From Planctomycetaceae bacterium (GTDB lineage Bacteria; Planctomycetota; PLA2): a stretch of DNA of 64,000 bases. The notes beneath the pieces are model-generated. The model was not told where the DNA came from, ran no database searches, and saw nothing but the letters and a program-made list of their open reading frames with translations. The position numbers were made by a program, and so were the translations under genes. The stretch is from NCBI GenBank assembly GCA_011525755.1, contig WYBS01000088.1, forward strand, positions 1 to 64,000. The letters run 5' to 3'. Below are positions 52,579-61,491 of the stretch, piece by piece; within the stretch, counting starts at the first letter, position 1, and each line of letters starts with the position of its first letter.

Positions 52579-53654
52579 GAGACGGCCTCCTTGAACGCCG
52601 CGAGGAGCTGCCGCGCGGTCTCGTCCCACGAGAAGCGGCGCGCGCGCTCGAGCCCCTTCGCGCACATCGTCGCGCGGAGATCCTCGTCGCGCGCGACCTC
52701 CTCCATCGTCGCGGCGATCGAGGAGGACGCCCGCGGGTCGAAGTAGCGCGCGCAGTCGCCCGCGACCTCGCGGAAGACGTCGATGTCCGCGCACGCGACC
52801 GGCGTGCCGCACGCCATCGCCTCGAGGACGGGCAGCCCGAACCCCTCGTAGAGCGAGGGCTGCACGACCATCACCGCCTTGCGGTAGACGGACGCGAGCG
52901 CCCGCTCGTCGAGGTAGCCGAGCACGTCCACCGCGGCGGACTTCGGGGCGGCGGGGGCTCCGGGGCCCACCATCACGAGGCGGAACGCGCGGAGCCGCGC
53001 GCGGAAGATCGGGAAGGCCTCGAGCAGGGTCCCGATGTTCTTGCGCGGGTCCTGGTTCCCGACGACCGCGAGGTAGGGCGTCTCGTCGGGCCGCTCCGAG
53101 GGGTCCGGGCGAAAGACCGAGAGATCGACGCCGTTCGGGATCACCCGGATGCGGTCGTCCGTGATCCGGTTGCCGTAGTGCGCGAGGAGGTCGCGCTTCG
53201 TCGCGTTCGAGACGCAGACGACCCGCCCGGCGCGCTTCAGCGCCGAGGGGAGCCGGCTGTTCATGTACGCGCGGAAGCGGAAGCTCTTCGACCGCGGCAG
53301 GATGCGCCACGCGAGGTCGTGGATGCAGATGACCTCCGCCGCGGCGCCCGCGAACGCCGGCAAGAGGAAGCTCGGCGCGTAGTAGAGGTCGATCCTCTCC
53401 TCGCGCAGGCGCAGCGGCAGCTGGAACTCGCCGAAGAGCGTCGACTTGATCGGCTGCGAGAGGGAGACGTCGGTCGGGACGAGCCGCAGGTTCGGCGCGG
53501 AGAGGCCGACGTCCTCGGGCGCGTCGGACGGGAGGTAGAGCAGGAACTCGTCCGACGGGGCCGCCCTGAGCATCGCGCGGAGCGCGTTGAGCGTCGTCCG
53601 GCCGATGCCGGTCATGTCGCGCGTGATCGCGAGGCCGTTGACGGCGATCCTCAT
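52575..53654 (-). CDS. GT4-family glycosyltransferase
   Basis: 359 residues. MTGIGRTTLNALRAML near the N-terminus, EVICIHDLAWRILP, VCVSNATKRDLLAHYG, IRVIPNGVDLSVFRP, YLAVVGNQDPRKNIGTLLEA and YEGFGLPVLEAMACGTPVAC with the EX7E site. This pattern is typical of mannosyl/rhamnosyl GT4 enzymes of O-antigen and capsule loci. ATGA overlaps on both sides. A G-tract motif (52953-52966) encodes GPGAPAAPKS in a surface loop. Confidence 0.88.
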   Translation of the reverse strand: MRIAVNGLAITRDMTGIGRTTLNALRAMLRAAPSDEFLLYLPSDAPEDVGLSAPNLRLVPTDVSLSQPIKSTLFGEFQLPLRLREERIDLYYAPSFLLPAFAGAAAEVICIHDLAWRILPRSKSFRFRAYMNSRLPSALKRAGRVVCVSNATKRDLLAHYGNRITDDRIRVIPNGVDLSVFRPDPSERPDETPYLAVVGNQDPRKNIGTLLEAFPIFRARLRAFRLVMVGPGAPAAPKSAAVDVLGYLDERALASVYRKAVMVVQPSLYEGFGLPVLEAMACGTPVACADIDVFREVAGDCARYFDPRASSSIAATMEEVARDEDLRATMCAKGLERARRFSWDETARQLLAAFKEAVS

Positions 53655-54793
53655 CGGTTCACCGCCGCCGCCAGCGCGGCCTTCAGCCGGAGCCCGATCG
53701 CCTCGGGCGAGAAGCTCTCGCGGGCCGTCCGGCGCGCGCCTTGGCGCAGCCGCTCCGGCAGCCCCGGCTCGTCGCGGAGCCGGCGCAGCGCCTCGGCGAG
53801 CGCGCCGGGGTCGCGACGGTCGACGAGGAGCGCGTTCTCGCCGTCCCGCAGCAGCTCCCGCGGCCCCGGGCCGTCGCCGGTGACGACCGGAAGGCCCGCG
53901 GCGAGCCCGTCGTAGACCTTGCAGGGGATGACGCGCTGCGATTTCGCCGTCGAGCCGAAGACGCCGAGGACCGCGTCGGCCGCCGCGAGCCGCTCCTCGA
54001 GCTCCTCCCGCGGGAGGAAACGGCGCTCGAGGGTCGCGTTCGGGAGCGCCCGGGCCCTGACGTCGCGCTCGACCGCGGGGCCGTCGGGCCCGTCGCCCGT
54101 GATCACGAAGCGGAGGTCGGGTGCGCGCGCCGCCGCGTCGAGGATGAACGGGACCCCCTGGAGGGGCACGAAGCTGCCGCAGAAGAAGGCGGTGAACGGC
54201 TCCCCTTCCCCGGGCCCCATCCCCACCGCGACCGGGACGCGCGCGGGTGCGCGGGCGCGCACGAGCGAGCCGACGGGCACCGGCACGAAGCGGGACCGGT
54301 CGACCCGGAACGTCTCCGCCATGAAGTCCGCGTGCGCGGCGGTGTCGGTCAGCACGAGGTCGGCGGTCCGGAGCGCGCTCCGCTCGAGCGCGAAGAGCGC
54401 GCGCGCCCTGAGCGAACGGGCGGGCAGGAGGCGGCGGTCGTTCACGACCGTGTCCCACGGCGACAGGAACGCGTCGAGGATGACCGGGCGCCGCGCGACG
54501 ATCGAGAGCGCGCGGGCGAGGTGGATGTCCGCGTGGCCGGTGCAGCCGACGACGACGGCGTCGCGCGGGCCCATGCGGTGGAACCGCGCGGCGAGGCGCG
54601 CCCACGCGAGCGCGGTCTTGAACGCGACGCGCAGCGGGCGGCGCACCGCGGCGACCTTCGAGGCCGCGCCGTCGAAGACCGGCGCGTGGCACTCCTTGAC
54701 CTCGACGCCCGCGGCGCGGAGTCCGTCCATGAGGACCGCGGTGCGCGGGTAGCCCGGGCCCTTGCTGTAGGTGCCGAACCAGAGCACCCTCAT
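53651..54793 (-). CDS. GT4-like glycosyltransferase
   Basis: 380 residues. WFGTYSKGPGYPRTAVLMDG at the N-terminus, VVVGCTGHADIHLARALS, VLTDTAAHADFMAETF, FTAFFCGSFVPLQGVPFILD in the donor domain, then RVIPCKVYDGLAAGLPVVTG where the EX7E site is replaced by KxYDGLAAG. That variation occurs in GT4 relatives with different donors. It overlaps neighbours by 4 nt on both sides. Confidence 0.82.
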   Translation of the reverse strand: MRVLWFGTYSKGPGYPRTAVLMDGLRAAGVEVKECHAPVFDGAASKVAAVRRPLRVAFKTALAWARLAARFHRMGPRDAVVVGCTGHADIHLARALSIVARRPVILDAFLSPWDTVVNDRRLLPARSLRARALFALERSALRTADLVLTDTAAHADFMAETFRVDRSRFVPVPVGSLVRARAPARVPVAVGMGPGEGEPFTAFFCGSFVPLQGVPFILDAAARAPDLRFVITGDGPDGPAVERDVRARALPNATLERRFLPREELEERLAAADAVLGVFGSTAKSQRVIPCKVYDGLAAGLPVVTGDGPGPRELLRDGENALLVDRRDPGALAEALRRLRDEPGLPERLRQGARRTARESFSPEAIGLRLKAALAAAVNR

Positions 54794-55674
54794 CCGCCCC
54801 TCCGCTCGCTCCGGTCGAAGCGGAGCTGCGCGATCTGCTCGGAGATCAGCGCGAGCGCGAAGAGGATCACCCCCTGGACGATGAGGAGCGACGCCATGTT
54901 CGTGAAGCGGCGCTCGGTGAGGTAGGTGTAGGCGTAGTAGCCGGTCCCGAGCACGAAGGACATGAGCGAGAGCGGGAAGAAGACGCGGAAGGGGCTGAAG
55001 AAGGTCGCGATCTTCAGGATGATGAGGAAGAAGCGCGCGCCGTCCTTCAGCACCTTGATCTTGCTCTTGCCCGCGCGCTTGCGCGCCTCGATCGGCACGT
55101 AGGTGACCGGGAGCCCGGTCTTGAAGCAGGCGAGCGTGATCGTCGTGGGGTAGCTGAACGTGTTCGGCAGGAGGTAGAGGAATCGCTGCGCTACGCCGGC
55201 GCGCACGACGCGGAAGCCGCTCGTCAGGTCCGGGATGCGGCGGCCGGTGACGTAGGAGGCGAACCGGTTGTAGAACGCGTTCGCGATCCGGCGCGGGAGC
55301 GAGGCGTGGCCCTCCTTCCGCCGCGCGCCGACGACCATCGCGTGCTCGCCGAGCGCGTCGAGGAGCACCGGGATCTCCTCGGGCCTGTGCTGGCCGTCGG
55401 CGTCCATGAGGACGAAGAGATCGCCGCCGGCCGCGCGCATGCCCGCCTTGACGGCGGCGCCGTTCCCGATGTTATAGGGATGGCGCACCACGCGCGCGCC
55501 CGCGCGCGCGGCGGATTCGCCCGTGCCGTCGGTCGAGCCGTCGTCGACGACGACGATCTCGAAGAGGTCGGTCCGCTGGCGCTTCTCCGCCATGCGCCGG
55601 ATCCCTTCGATCAGGACGCCGATCGACTCCGCCTCGTTGAAGGCGGGCAGGATGACGCTGATCTTCCTGACCAT
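54790..55674 (-). CDS. GT2-family polyprenyl-phosphate sugar transferase-like enzyme
   Basis: 294 residues. GT-A domain: VILPAFNEAESIGVLIEGIR, EIVVVDDGSTDGTGESA, NIGNGAAVKAGMRAAGGDLF, MDADGQHRPEEIP. The C-terminus has two membrane helices (FFPLSLMSFVLGTGYYAYTY and SLLIVQGVILFALALISEQI), as in DPM1/GtrB-like enzymes that charge undecaprenyl phosphate with a sugar. It is the first gene of the six-gene operon and could supply the donor for the TMTC-like protein. ATG 55674. Confidence 0.88.
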   Translation of the reverse strand: MVRKISVILPAFNEAESIGVLIEGIRRMAEKRQRTDLFEIVVVDDGSTDGTGESAARAGARVVRHPYNIGNGAAVKAGMRAAGGDLFVLMDADGQHRPEEIPVLLDALGEHAMVVGARRKEGHASLPRRIANAFYNRFASYVTGRRIPDLTSGFRVVRAGVAQRFLYLLPNTFSYPTTITLACFKTGLPVTYVPIEARKRAGKSKIKVLKDGARFFLIILKIATFFSPFRVFFPLSLMSFVLGTGYYAYTYLTERRFTNMASLLIVQGVILFALALISEQIAQLRFDRSERRGG

Positions 55675-55785
55675 TTGCGATCGCGGGGCCCATGGGCTCC
55701 GCCTCGCGCTCCGACGGACCTATCGGCGTTCGGCGGGGTCAGGGTTGAGTTTTTTGGACAGCGGGGAGCCCGGAAGCCACCCGAA

Positions 55786-55824
55786 GTGCGGACCCCAATG
55801 CCGCACCCGGCCGCCGTAACCCGC
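55786..55824. repeat. hairpin and repeat element, second copy
   Basis: GTGCGG (55786-55791) pairs with CCGCAC (55801-55806). The block TGCCGCACCCGGC-GCCG-AACCCGC is shared with 28194-28219. It lies between the second pilin gene and the glycan operon. Confidence 0.5.
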
Positions 55825-55870
55825 TCATCCGCAGCAACTTATGAGCAAGCCAACCCGTGTGGGACACGCC

Positions 55871-56581
55871 CTACCGGCCGACGGGGCGCCAGAACTCGCC
55901 GTCGCGGCCGGTCATGCTCGTGGCGACGCGGCCCGTGATCGAGTTCACGAGGCCCCCGACCATCAGCGCCGCGCCCGCGCCGGGGCCGTTCCCGGGCCCG
56001 CTGTAGGCGGCGGCGTCGGTGAACACGAGGTCGCCCGCCTGGCCGACGTAGAAGGTCCGCGATCCCGAGGAGCCGTAGTTCGTGGGCCATGCGTAGCAGC
56101 ACCAGGTCGTCTCGGCAATGTCGGGGTCGATCCCCGCGGGCGCGCCGCCGCCGGCGACCTCCGCGAGCCCGAGCCCCGCGGGATCGGGGAGGTAGAGCGC
56201 GAACTGGTAGCCCGCGCGCGCGAGCTCGCCGTGGGTGTTGACCTCGCGGAAGGCGGTCGAGAGCACGGGCGGTCGCAGGAAGTTGCGCCCGCGCACGCCG
56301 ACGGCGGCAGAGAGCTCGGCGAAGGTGCCGTACTCCCCCACGCCGTTCGCGTTCTCGTCCGCAGTCGTCGTCTTCTGGAAGGTCGCCTGCGCGGCGATGA
56401 GCGTGCGGAGAGTCGCGATGGCGGACGTCTCGTTGGAGCTCAACCGTGCCGAGAGGAGGTTCGGGACCACGATCGACGCGATGACCGCGATGATCGCGAC
56501 CACGACCATCATCTCGATGAGCGTGAAGCCCTCCTCGCCCGGACCCGTTTTTCCCGCGCGTGTCTCCCGAGGTTCCCGCAT
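55871..56581 (-). CDS. type IV pilin / type II secretion pseudopilin with long leader
   Basis: 236 residues. An 18-residue basic leader ends at Gly, then FTLIEMMVVVAIIAVIASIV forms the N-terminal helix with the conserved Glu at mature position 5. The prepilin peptidase would cut G/F. The globular domain is paralogous to the pilin at 56664-57335 (shared NLLSARLxSNETxAIATLR, ENANGVGEYGTFAE, PPVLSTAFREVN, GRDGEFWRP). The leader is three times as long as in its paralogue. It is probably a minor pilin. A strong hairpin separates the two genes. Confidence 0.87.
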   Translation of the reverse strand: MREPRETRAGKTGPGEEGFTLIEMMVVVAIIAVIASIVVPNLLSARLSSNETSAIATLRTLIAAQATFQKTTTADENANGVGEYGTFAELSAAVGVRGRNFLRPPVLSTAFREVNTHGELARAGYQFALYLPDPAGLGLAEVAGGGAPAGIDPDIAETTWCCYAWPTNYGSSGSRTFYVGQAGDLVFTDAAAYSGPGNGPGAGAALMVGGLVNSITGRVATSMTGRDGEFWRPVGR

Positions 56582-56606
56582 GTTCCCGCACTCCCCGTGA
56601 ATGGAA

Positions 56607-56634
56607 CAAGGGGGCCCGTTGCCGGACCCCCTTG
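56607..56634 (-). terminator. hairpin between the two pilin genes
   Basis: CAAGGGGG and CCCCCTTG (56607-56614 and 56627-56634) form an 8-bp stem, extended inside by CCG/CGG. On the transcribed strand it follows the first pilin stop by 30 nt. It may attenuate transcription so that the second pilin is made at a lower level. Confidence 0.5.
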
Positions 56635-56663
56635 AGATTCACGTTGCCGGATGGACCGGACAT

Positions 56664-57335
56664 TTAGCCGGTCTGGCGCCAGAAGTTGCCGTCGCGGCCG
56701 GTCATGCCGGTCGCCACGTTGCCCGTGATCGTCGCGCCCGCGCCGGGGGCGAACGCCGAGTTCGAAGCCGGGCCGTTGCCCGAGCCGCTGTAGTTCAGGT
56801 TCTCGGTCGCCACGATGTCGCCACCCTGGTTCACGAAGAACGTGCGGTTGCCCGTGTTGCCGAAGTTGGCCGGCCAGGCATACGCGCACCACGTCGTCTC
56901 CGCGAGGTCCGGGTCGACGGCCGCGTCCGCGCCGCCGCCAGAGACCTCCGCGAGGCCGTCACCCGTCGCGTCCGGGAGGTACATCGCGAACATGTAGCCG
57001 CTCCGGCTGACCTCGCCGTTGCCGTTCACGGTGCGGAACGCCGTCGAGAGGACCGGCGGATTGAGGACCGCGTTGCCGCGGACCCCGATCGAGCCCGACA
57101 TCTCGCCGAACGTGCCGTACTCGCCGACGCCGTTGTTGTTCTCGTCGGCGCGCGACGTCGTCTGGAACTGCGACTGCGCGGAGATGATGTTCCGCAGCGT
57201 CGCGATCGCGGCCGTCTCGTTCGAGTTGAGACGGGCCGAGAGCAGATTCGGAATCGCGATCGCCGCGATGATGGCGATAATCGCGATCACGATCATCAGC
57301 TCGATGAGCGTGAAGCCCTTTTCGGTCCTGCGCAT
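56664..57335 (-). CDS. major type IV pilin / type II secretion pseudopilin
   Basis: 223 residues. Short leader MRRTEKG, then FTLIELMIVIAIIAIIAAIA with Glu5 and the PNLLSARLNSNET continuation. The globular domain is rich in Asn, Gly and Thr and has one Cys, as is usual for exported pilins. ATG 57335 has Shine-Dalgarno-like AAGGAG (57344-57349). The upstream region carries the alternating half-sites GAAAC-GTTTC-C-GAAAC (57356-57371). It is clustered with PilC, PilB and PilT genes, so a pilus or type II secretion role is firm; which of the two is not settled by sequence. Confidence 0.92.
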   Translation of the reverse strand: MRRTEKGFTLIELMIVIAIIAIIAAIAIPNLLSARLNSNETAAIATLRNIISAQSQFQTTSRADENNNGVGEYGTFGEMSGSIGVRGNAVLNPPVLSTAFRTVNGNGEVSRSGYMFAMYLPDATGDGLAEVSGGGADAAVDPDLAETTWCAYAWPANFGNTGNRTFFVNQGGDIVATENLNYSGSGNGPASNSAFAPGAGATITGNVATGMTGRDGNFWRQTG

Positions 57336-57355
57336 GTCCTTCAAACTCCTTCTGT

Positions 57356-57371
57356 GAAACGTTTCCGAAAC
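57356..57371. promoter_or_regulatory. overlapping palindromes upstream of the pilin gene
   Basis: GAAACGTTTC (57356-57365) is a perfect palindrome and shares its right half with GTTTCCGAAAC (57361-57371). The set lies about 20 nt upstream of the pilin ATG on the minus strand and could be an operator. Confidence 0.35.
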
Positions 57372-57435
57372 CAACCCTATGCCAGGTTCTCTGCGTGTTG
57401 GATGTCCGTTGTGATGGAGCAGGCGGGGACCGTCC

Positions 57436-58443
57436 CTATCGGACCGGACCCTGTTCCCCGCTGTTCCTTGGGTCATGTATCACTCCCCCATCGGCGGTCA
57501 ACGCGACGGGAGTTGAGTCCTGTTCCGTTTCGAGAAGCTCGAGGACGTCCGGCTGGCCCATCTGCGCGGCCCAGACCGTCTCGTTCCGGAGCAGCGCGAG
57601 CGCGGCGGCGCGGTCGGCGACGAGCGCGGCGGCGAGCGCGTCGAGCGCCTCCTCGCGCCGCCCCTTCTCGAGCAGGAGCGTCGCCGCGCGGAAGAGGAGC
57701 GGCGCGACACCGGGCGCGCGCGGGCCCGCCTCGCGGAGCTGCGCGACGGCAGCGTCCACGTCGCGCGTGGCGAGCCGCACCTCCGCCGCGCGCAGGCGTG
57801 CCTCGCGCGCGCGGGGCAGGAGCTCGACGGCGCCGTCGAAGGACGCGCGCGCCTCGTCGAGGCGGCCCGCCGCGAGCTGCTCGCGACCCTGCTCGAGGAG
57901 CGCGGTGTGCAGGCGCCCCTTCAGCTGCTCGTCAAGGGGCCGCTTCCCGGCGGCGCGCCGGTAGGCGGCGACCGCGGCCCCCCAGGCCCCCCCCTTCTCG
58001 GCCCAGAGTCCCTCGCACACATCGAGGCGGTACCCCGCCCCCATCGCCGCGAGCTTCTGCCGTTCGGCCTCGAATTCCCTCGTCCGCCCCGCCTGGAGAA
58101 GCACGCTGGCACGGTCGAGGGTGAGATCGCACCGGATGCTCTCGTCCTTCGCGCGCGCGATGGCGTCCTCGTAGGTGCGCGCCGCCTCGTCGTGCCGGCC
58201 CGCCGCCGCGAGGAACGCGGCGCGGAAGATGCGCGCGTCGAGGCTGTCCGGATGCTCCCTGAGCACCTGGTCGCACGCCTCGAGCGCGCGCTCCGTGTCG
58301 CCGAGCGCCGCGAGGAACGCGGCGCCCTGGAGGCGCGTGCCGGGTTCCGGCGGGACGGTGATCCCGTAGCCGGCGAACAGCAGCCCCCCCGCGACGGCGA
58401 TCGTCGCCGCGTAGAGGTAGGCACGACGCCGGCCCCGCGACAC
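57436..58443 (-). CDS. membrane-anchored TPR protein
   Basis: 335 residues. An N-terminal helix (AYLYAATIAVAGGLLFAGYG) anchors a chain of TPR units (LGDTERALEACDQVLREHPD, AGRHDEAARTYEDAIARAKD, AGRLDEARASFDGAVELLPR). Its position between the pilC and pilin genes suggests a pilus-assembly accessory role, comparable to PilF/PilW-type TPR proteins, but I cannot assign it. The start is GTG 58443. A G-tract motif (57978-57994) encodes GGAWGA. Confidence 0.75.
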   Translation of the reverse strand: MSRGRRRAYLYAATIAVAGGLLFAGYGITVPPEPGTRLQGAAFLAALGDTERALEACDQVLREHPDSLDARIFRAAFLAAAGRHDEAARTYEDAIARAKDESIRCDLTLDRASVLLQAGRTREFEAERQKLAAMGAGYRLDVCEGLWAEKGGAWGAAVAAYRRAAGKRPLDEQLKGRLHTALLEQGREQLAAGRLDEARASFDGAVELLPRAREARLRAAEVRLATRDVDAAVAQLREAGPRAPGVAPLLFRAATLLLEKGRREEALDALAAALVADRAAALALLRNETVWAAQMGQPDVLELLETEQDSTPVALTADGGVIHDPRNSGEQGPVR

Positions 58444-58451
58444 GTGCGCCC

Positions 58452-59696
58452 CTAGTTCCGCTTCCCGAGCTGCTTCTGCAGCTCGAAGATCGGCAGGAAG
58501 ACCGCGAGCACGATGCCGCCGACCAGGAAGCCCATGATGCCGATCATGATCGGCTCGATCATCGACGTCAGGGTCTTCACCGCGGCGCTGACCTGGTCGT
58601 CGTAGAAGTCCGAGATCTTCTCCAGCAGCTGCTCGAGCGAGCCCGACTTCTCCCCGATCTGCACCATGCGGGTGACCATCGGCGGGAAGACCTTGCTCTC
58701 CATCAGCGGCTCGGCGAGCGTGTGGCCCTGCCTCACGTTCTCCTTCGCGTTGTCCACCGTCTCGCTGATGATCCGGTTGCCCGCGGTCTCGGAGACGATC
58801 TCCAGCGCGCCGAGGATCGGGACGCCCGACTTGATGAGCGTCGCGAACGTGCGGCTGAACCGGCTCAGGGCGACCTTCTGGAAGAGGGGCCCGAACACGG
58901 GGAAGTGGAGCACCATCCAGTCCCACTGCCGGGCGCCCCAGACCGACCGCCTCCACACGACGAAGAGCGCGATGACGCCCGCGAACCCGAGCATCACCTC
59001 GATGATGTGGTCCTTCAGCGCGAAGCTCACGGCGAGGACGCCCTTGGTGAGCTTCGGCAGCTCGATGTCGAGGGTGTCGAAGATCTCCTTGAACTTCGGC
59101 ACGATGCCCACCATGAGGAACATCGTGATGCCGAGGACGAGCACCAGGCTGATGACCGGGTAGGTCATCGCGGCGCGGATGTCGCGCTTCAGCTTGGCGG
59201 ACGCCTCCAGGTACTCGGCGAGCCGCACGAGGATGTCGTCGAGCTGGCCCGAGACCTCGCCCGCGCGCACCATCGAGATGTAGATGTTCGGGAAGACCCT
59301 CGCGAACCGTTCGAGCGCGGTGGAGAGGTCGGTGCCGCCCCGGACCGACTCGATGACGCCGTCGAGGACGACGCGGAAGCCGGGCGTGTCGGCCTGCTCC
59401 TGGAGAACCTCGAGGGACTCGAGGAGCGGCACCCCGGCCGAGATCATCGTCGCGAGCTGCCGCGTGAAGATGACGATCTGGTCCTTGTTCGCGCTCGGGC
59501 GCGCGCGGGTGAGCCCGGCGAGGAGCCCGCCGCCGGCCTTCTTGCCCTCGCCCCCGCCCGCCGACTGGCGGACGTCGAGGATGATCAGCTCCTTCTTGCG
59601 GAGATCCGCGACCGCGTCGGCCTGGGTCTTCGCGGTGACGAATCCCGAGACCGTCTTCCCCTCACGGTCGCGCGCGCTGTACTTGAACGAAGGCAT
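58452..59696 (-). CDS. pilC: type IV pilus/type II secretion inner-membrane platform protein PilC/GspF
   Basis: 414 residues. N-terminal MPSFKYSARDREGKTVSGFV, then two GspF domains: FTRQLATMISAGVPLLESLE with three membrane segments overall, and the second repeat FSRTFATLIKSGVPILGALE. The Gly-rich stretch GGGEGKKAGGG is a linker. ATG 59696 has Shine-Dalgarno GGGAGGGG (59703-59710). It forms the membrane base that works with the PilB and PilT motors encoded immediately upstream. Confidence 0.94.
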   Translation of the reverse strand: MPSFKYSARDREGKTVSGFVTAKTQADAVADLRKKELIILDVRQSAGGGEGKKAGGGLLAGLTRARPSANKDQIVIFTRQLATMISAGVPLLESLEVLQEQADTPGFRVVLDGVIESVRGGTDLSTALERFARVFPNIYISMVRAGEVSGQLDDILVRLAEYLEASAKLKRDIRAAMTYPVISLVLVLGITMFLMVGIVPKFKEIFDTLDIELPKLTKGVLAVSFALKDHIIEVMLGFAGVIALFVVWRRSVWGARQWDWMVLHFPVFGPLFQKVALSRFSRTFATLIKSGVPILGALEIVSETAGNRIISETVDNAKENVRQGHTLAEPLMESKVFPPMVTRMVQIGEKSGSLEQLLEKISDFYDDQVSAAVKTLTSMIEPIMIGIMGFLVGGIVLAVFLPIFELQKQLGKRN

Positions 59697-59724
59697 CGAA
59701 CCCCTCCCTCAATTCCGTTTCGGA

Positions 59725-61491
59725 CTACTCTTCCTTCACCACGGTGCGGCCGAGCACGGTGCCGTCCGGCATGATCTCGTCCGGCATCGTGACGCGGAGC
59801 ACCTCCTCGACCGAGGTGACGCCCCGCAGTGCGTTGAGGATCCCGGCGCGGCGAAGGCTGATCATCCCGTGGTCGCGGATCGCGGCGTTCTTCAGGTCGA
59901 GGGCCGACTTGCCCTCGATGATCAGCCGCTGGATGTCCTCGTTGAGCGGCATCGTCTCGAGCAGCGCGAAGCGCCCCGTGTAGCCGCCCTTGCACCGGGG
60001 GCAGCCGACCGGCTTGAACAGCTGCGCCGCCTCCGCCTCCTCGGCCATGAATCCGACGTTCATGAGCCGCTCCAGGGGCGGCTTCTCGAGCGGCGCCTTG
60101 CAGTACTTGCAGAGGCGGCGCGCGAGGCGCTGCGCGGAGACGAGCAGCGTCGCCGACGACACCATGAAGGGGTCCACGCCCATGTCGATCATGCGGGTGA
60201 TCGTGGACGCCGCGTCGTTGGTGTGGAGCGTCGACAGGACGAGGTGGCCGGTGAGCGCGGCCTTGATCGCGATGCCGATCGTCTCGGTATCGCGGATCTC
60301 GCCGATCATGATGATGTCCGGGTCCTGGCGCAGGATCGACCGCAGCGCGCCCGCGAACGTGAGGCCGCGCTTCTCGGACACCTGCACCTGGTTGACGCCG
60401 TAGAGCTGGTACTCGACCGGGTCCTCGACGGTGACGAAGTTGTACTCGTCGTTGAGCAGCTCCTTGACCGCGCTGTAGAGCGTCGTGGACTTACCCGAGC
60501 CCGTGGGGCCCGTCACGAGGATCATGCCGTGGCTCGCGTCGAGCGCCTTGCGGATGTCCCCGAGGGTCTTCTCCTCGAAGCCGAGCGAGTCGAGCGACAG
60601 CGCGAGGTTGCCGCCGTCGAGGATACGCATGACGACCTTCTCGCCGTGGACCGTGGGCAGCACGGAGACGCGGAAGTCGATCTGGCGCCCGTCGGCGCGG
60701 ATCTGGAACTTCCCGTCCTGCGGCTTCCGGCGCTCGGCGATGTCGAGCGAGCACATGATCTTGATGCGCGAGACGATCGAGTTGTGGAGCGCCTTGGGCG
60801 GCTTGAACGCCTCGTGGCAGGCGCCGTCGCTGCGGAAGCGGACCCGGACGACCTTCTCGAAGGGCTCGATGTGGATATCCGAGACCTTGTCCTTGATCGC
60901 CTGGTAGATCACGAGGTTCACGAACCGGATGACGGGCGACTCGCCGTCGTCCTTCGCGAGCTTCTCGAGGTCGAGTTCCTCGACCTCCTCCTCCTTCTTG
61001 ACCTCGATCTTCGCGTCGCCCATCTCGCCCATCACCGCCTCGAGCTCGGCGGCGCCGGGGTTGTAGACCCGGTTCAGCGCCTTCTCGATGTTCTCGGGGA
61101 GCGAGAGGACGAGGCGGAGCTCGCAGCCCGTCGTGTTCCGGAGCTGGTCGAGCGTGACGACGTCGAAGGGGTTGCTGACCGCGACGGTCAGGACGTTCTC
61201 GATGCGGGAGATCGGCACCATGTGGTGCGAGTTGGCCGTCTCCTGCGGGATGACCTTCACGATCTCCGGATCGAGGACGCAGTCGTGCAGCGTCACCGGC
61301 GTGACGCGCAGCCGGTCGGCGAGGATGCCGAGGAGGTCGTTCTCCTCGATGATCCCGCGCTTCACGAGCACGCTCGAGAGGCTCGCGTTCTCCTTCGTCG
61401 CGGCCTCCGTGATCGTGTTCAGGTCCTCCTCGGAGAGGACGTCCGCGCTGCGCAGGATGCGGGCGACCCGCTTGTCGAAGCTCCTAGACAT
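59725..61491 (-). CDS. pilB: type IV pilus/type II secretion assembly ATPase PilB/GspE
   Basis: 588 residues. N-terminal GspE-N domain, then the ATPase: Walker A GPTGSGKSTT, Asp box VEDPVEYQLYGVNQVQV, Walker B IIMIGEIRDTETI, His box TGHLVLSTLHTND. The zinc-binding loop is CKYC with CPRCKGG. It hydrolyses ATP to extend the pilus or pseudopilus. ATG 61491 overlaps the pilT stop by 8 nt. Confidence 0.96.
   Translation of the reverse strand: MSRSFDKRVARILRSADVLSEEDLNTITEAATKENASLSSVLVKRGIIEENDLLGILADRLRVTPVTLHDCVLDPEIVKVIPQETANSHHMVPISRIENVLTVAVSNPFDVVTLDQLRNTTGCELRLVLSLPENIEKALNRVYNPGAAELEAVMGEMGDAKIEVKKEEEVEELDLEKLAKDDGESPVIRFVNLVIYQAIKDKVSDIHIEPFEKVVRVRFRSDGACHEAFKPPKALHNSIVSRIKIMCSLDIAERRKPQDGKFQIRADGRQIDFRVSVLPTVHGEKVVMRILDGGNLALSLDSLGFEEKTLGDIRKALDASHGMILVTGPTGSGKSTTLYSAVKELLNDEYNFVTVEDPVEYQLYGVNQVQVSEKRGLTFAGALRSILRQDPDIIMIGEIRDTETIGIAIKAALTGHLVLSTLHTNDAASTITRMIDMGVDPFMVSSATLLVSAQRLARRLCKYCKAPLEKPPLERLMNVGFMAEEAEAAQLFKPVGCPRCKGGYTGRFALLETMPLNEDIQRLIIEGKSALDLKNAAIRDHGMISLRRAGILNALRGVTSVEEVLRVTMPDEIMPDGTVLGRTVVKEE

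Noticed and set aside
57372-57405. Sigma-54 promoter (TGGCATAGGGTTGG) upstream of the pilin gene
   Set aside because: The spacing between the -24 and -12 parts is one base short and the GC of the -12 element is absent.
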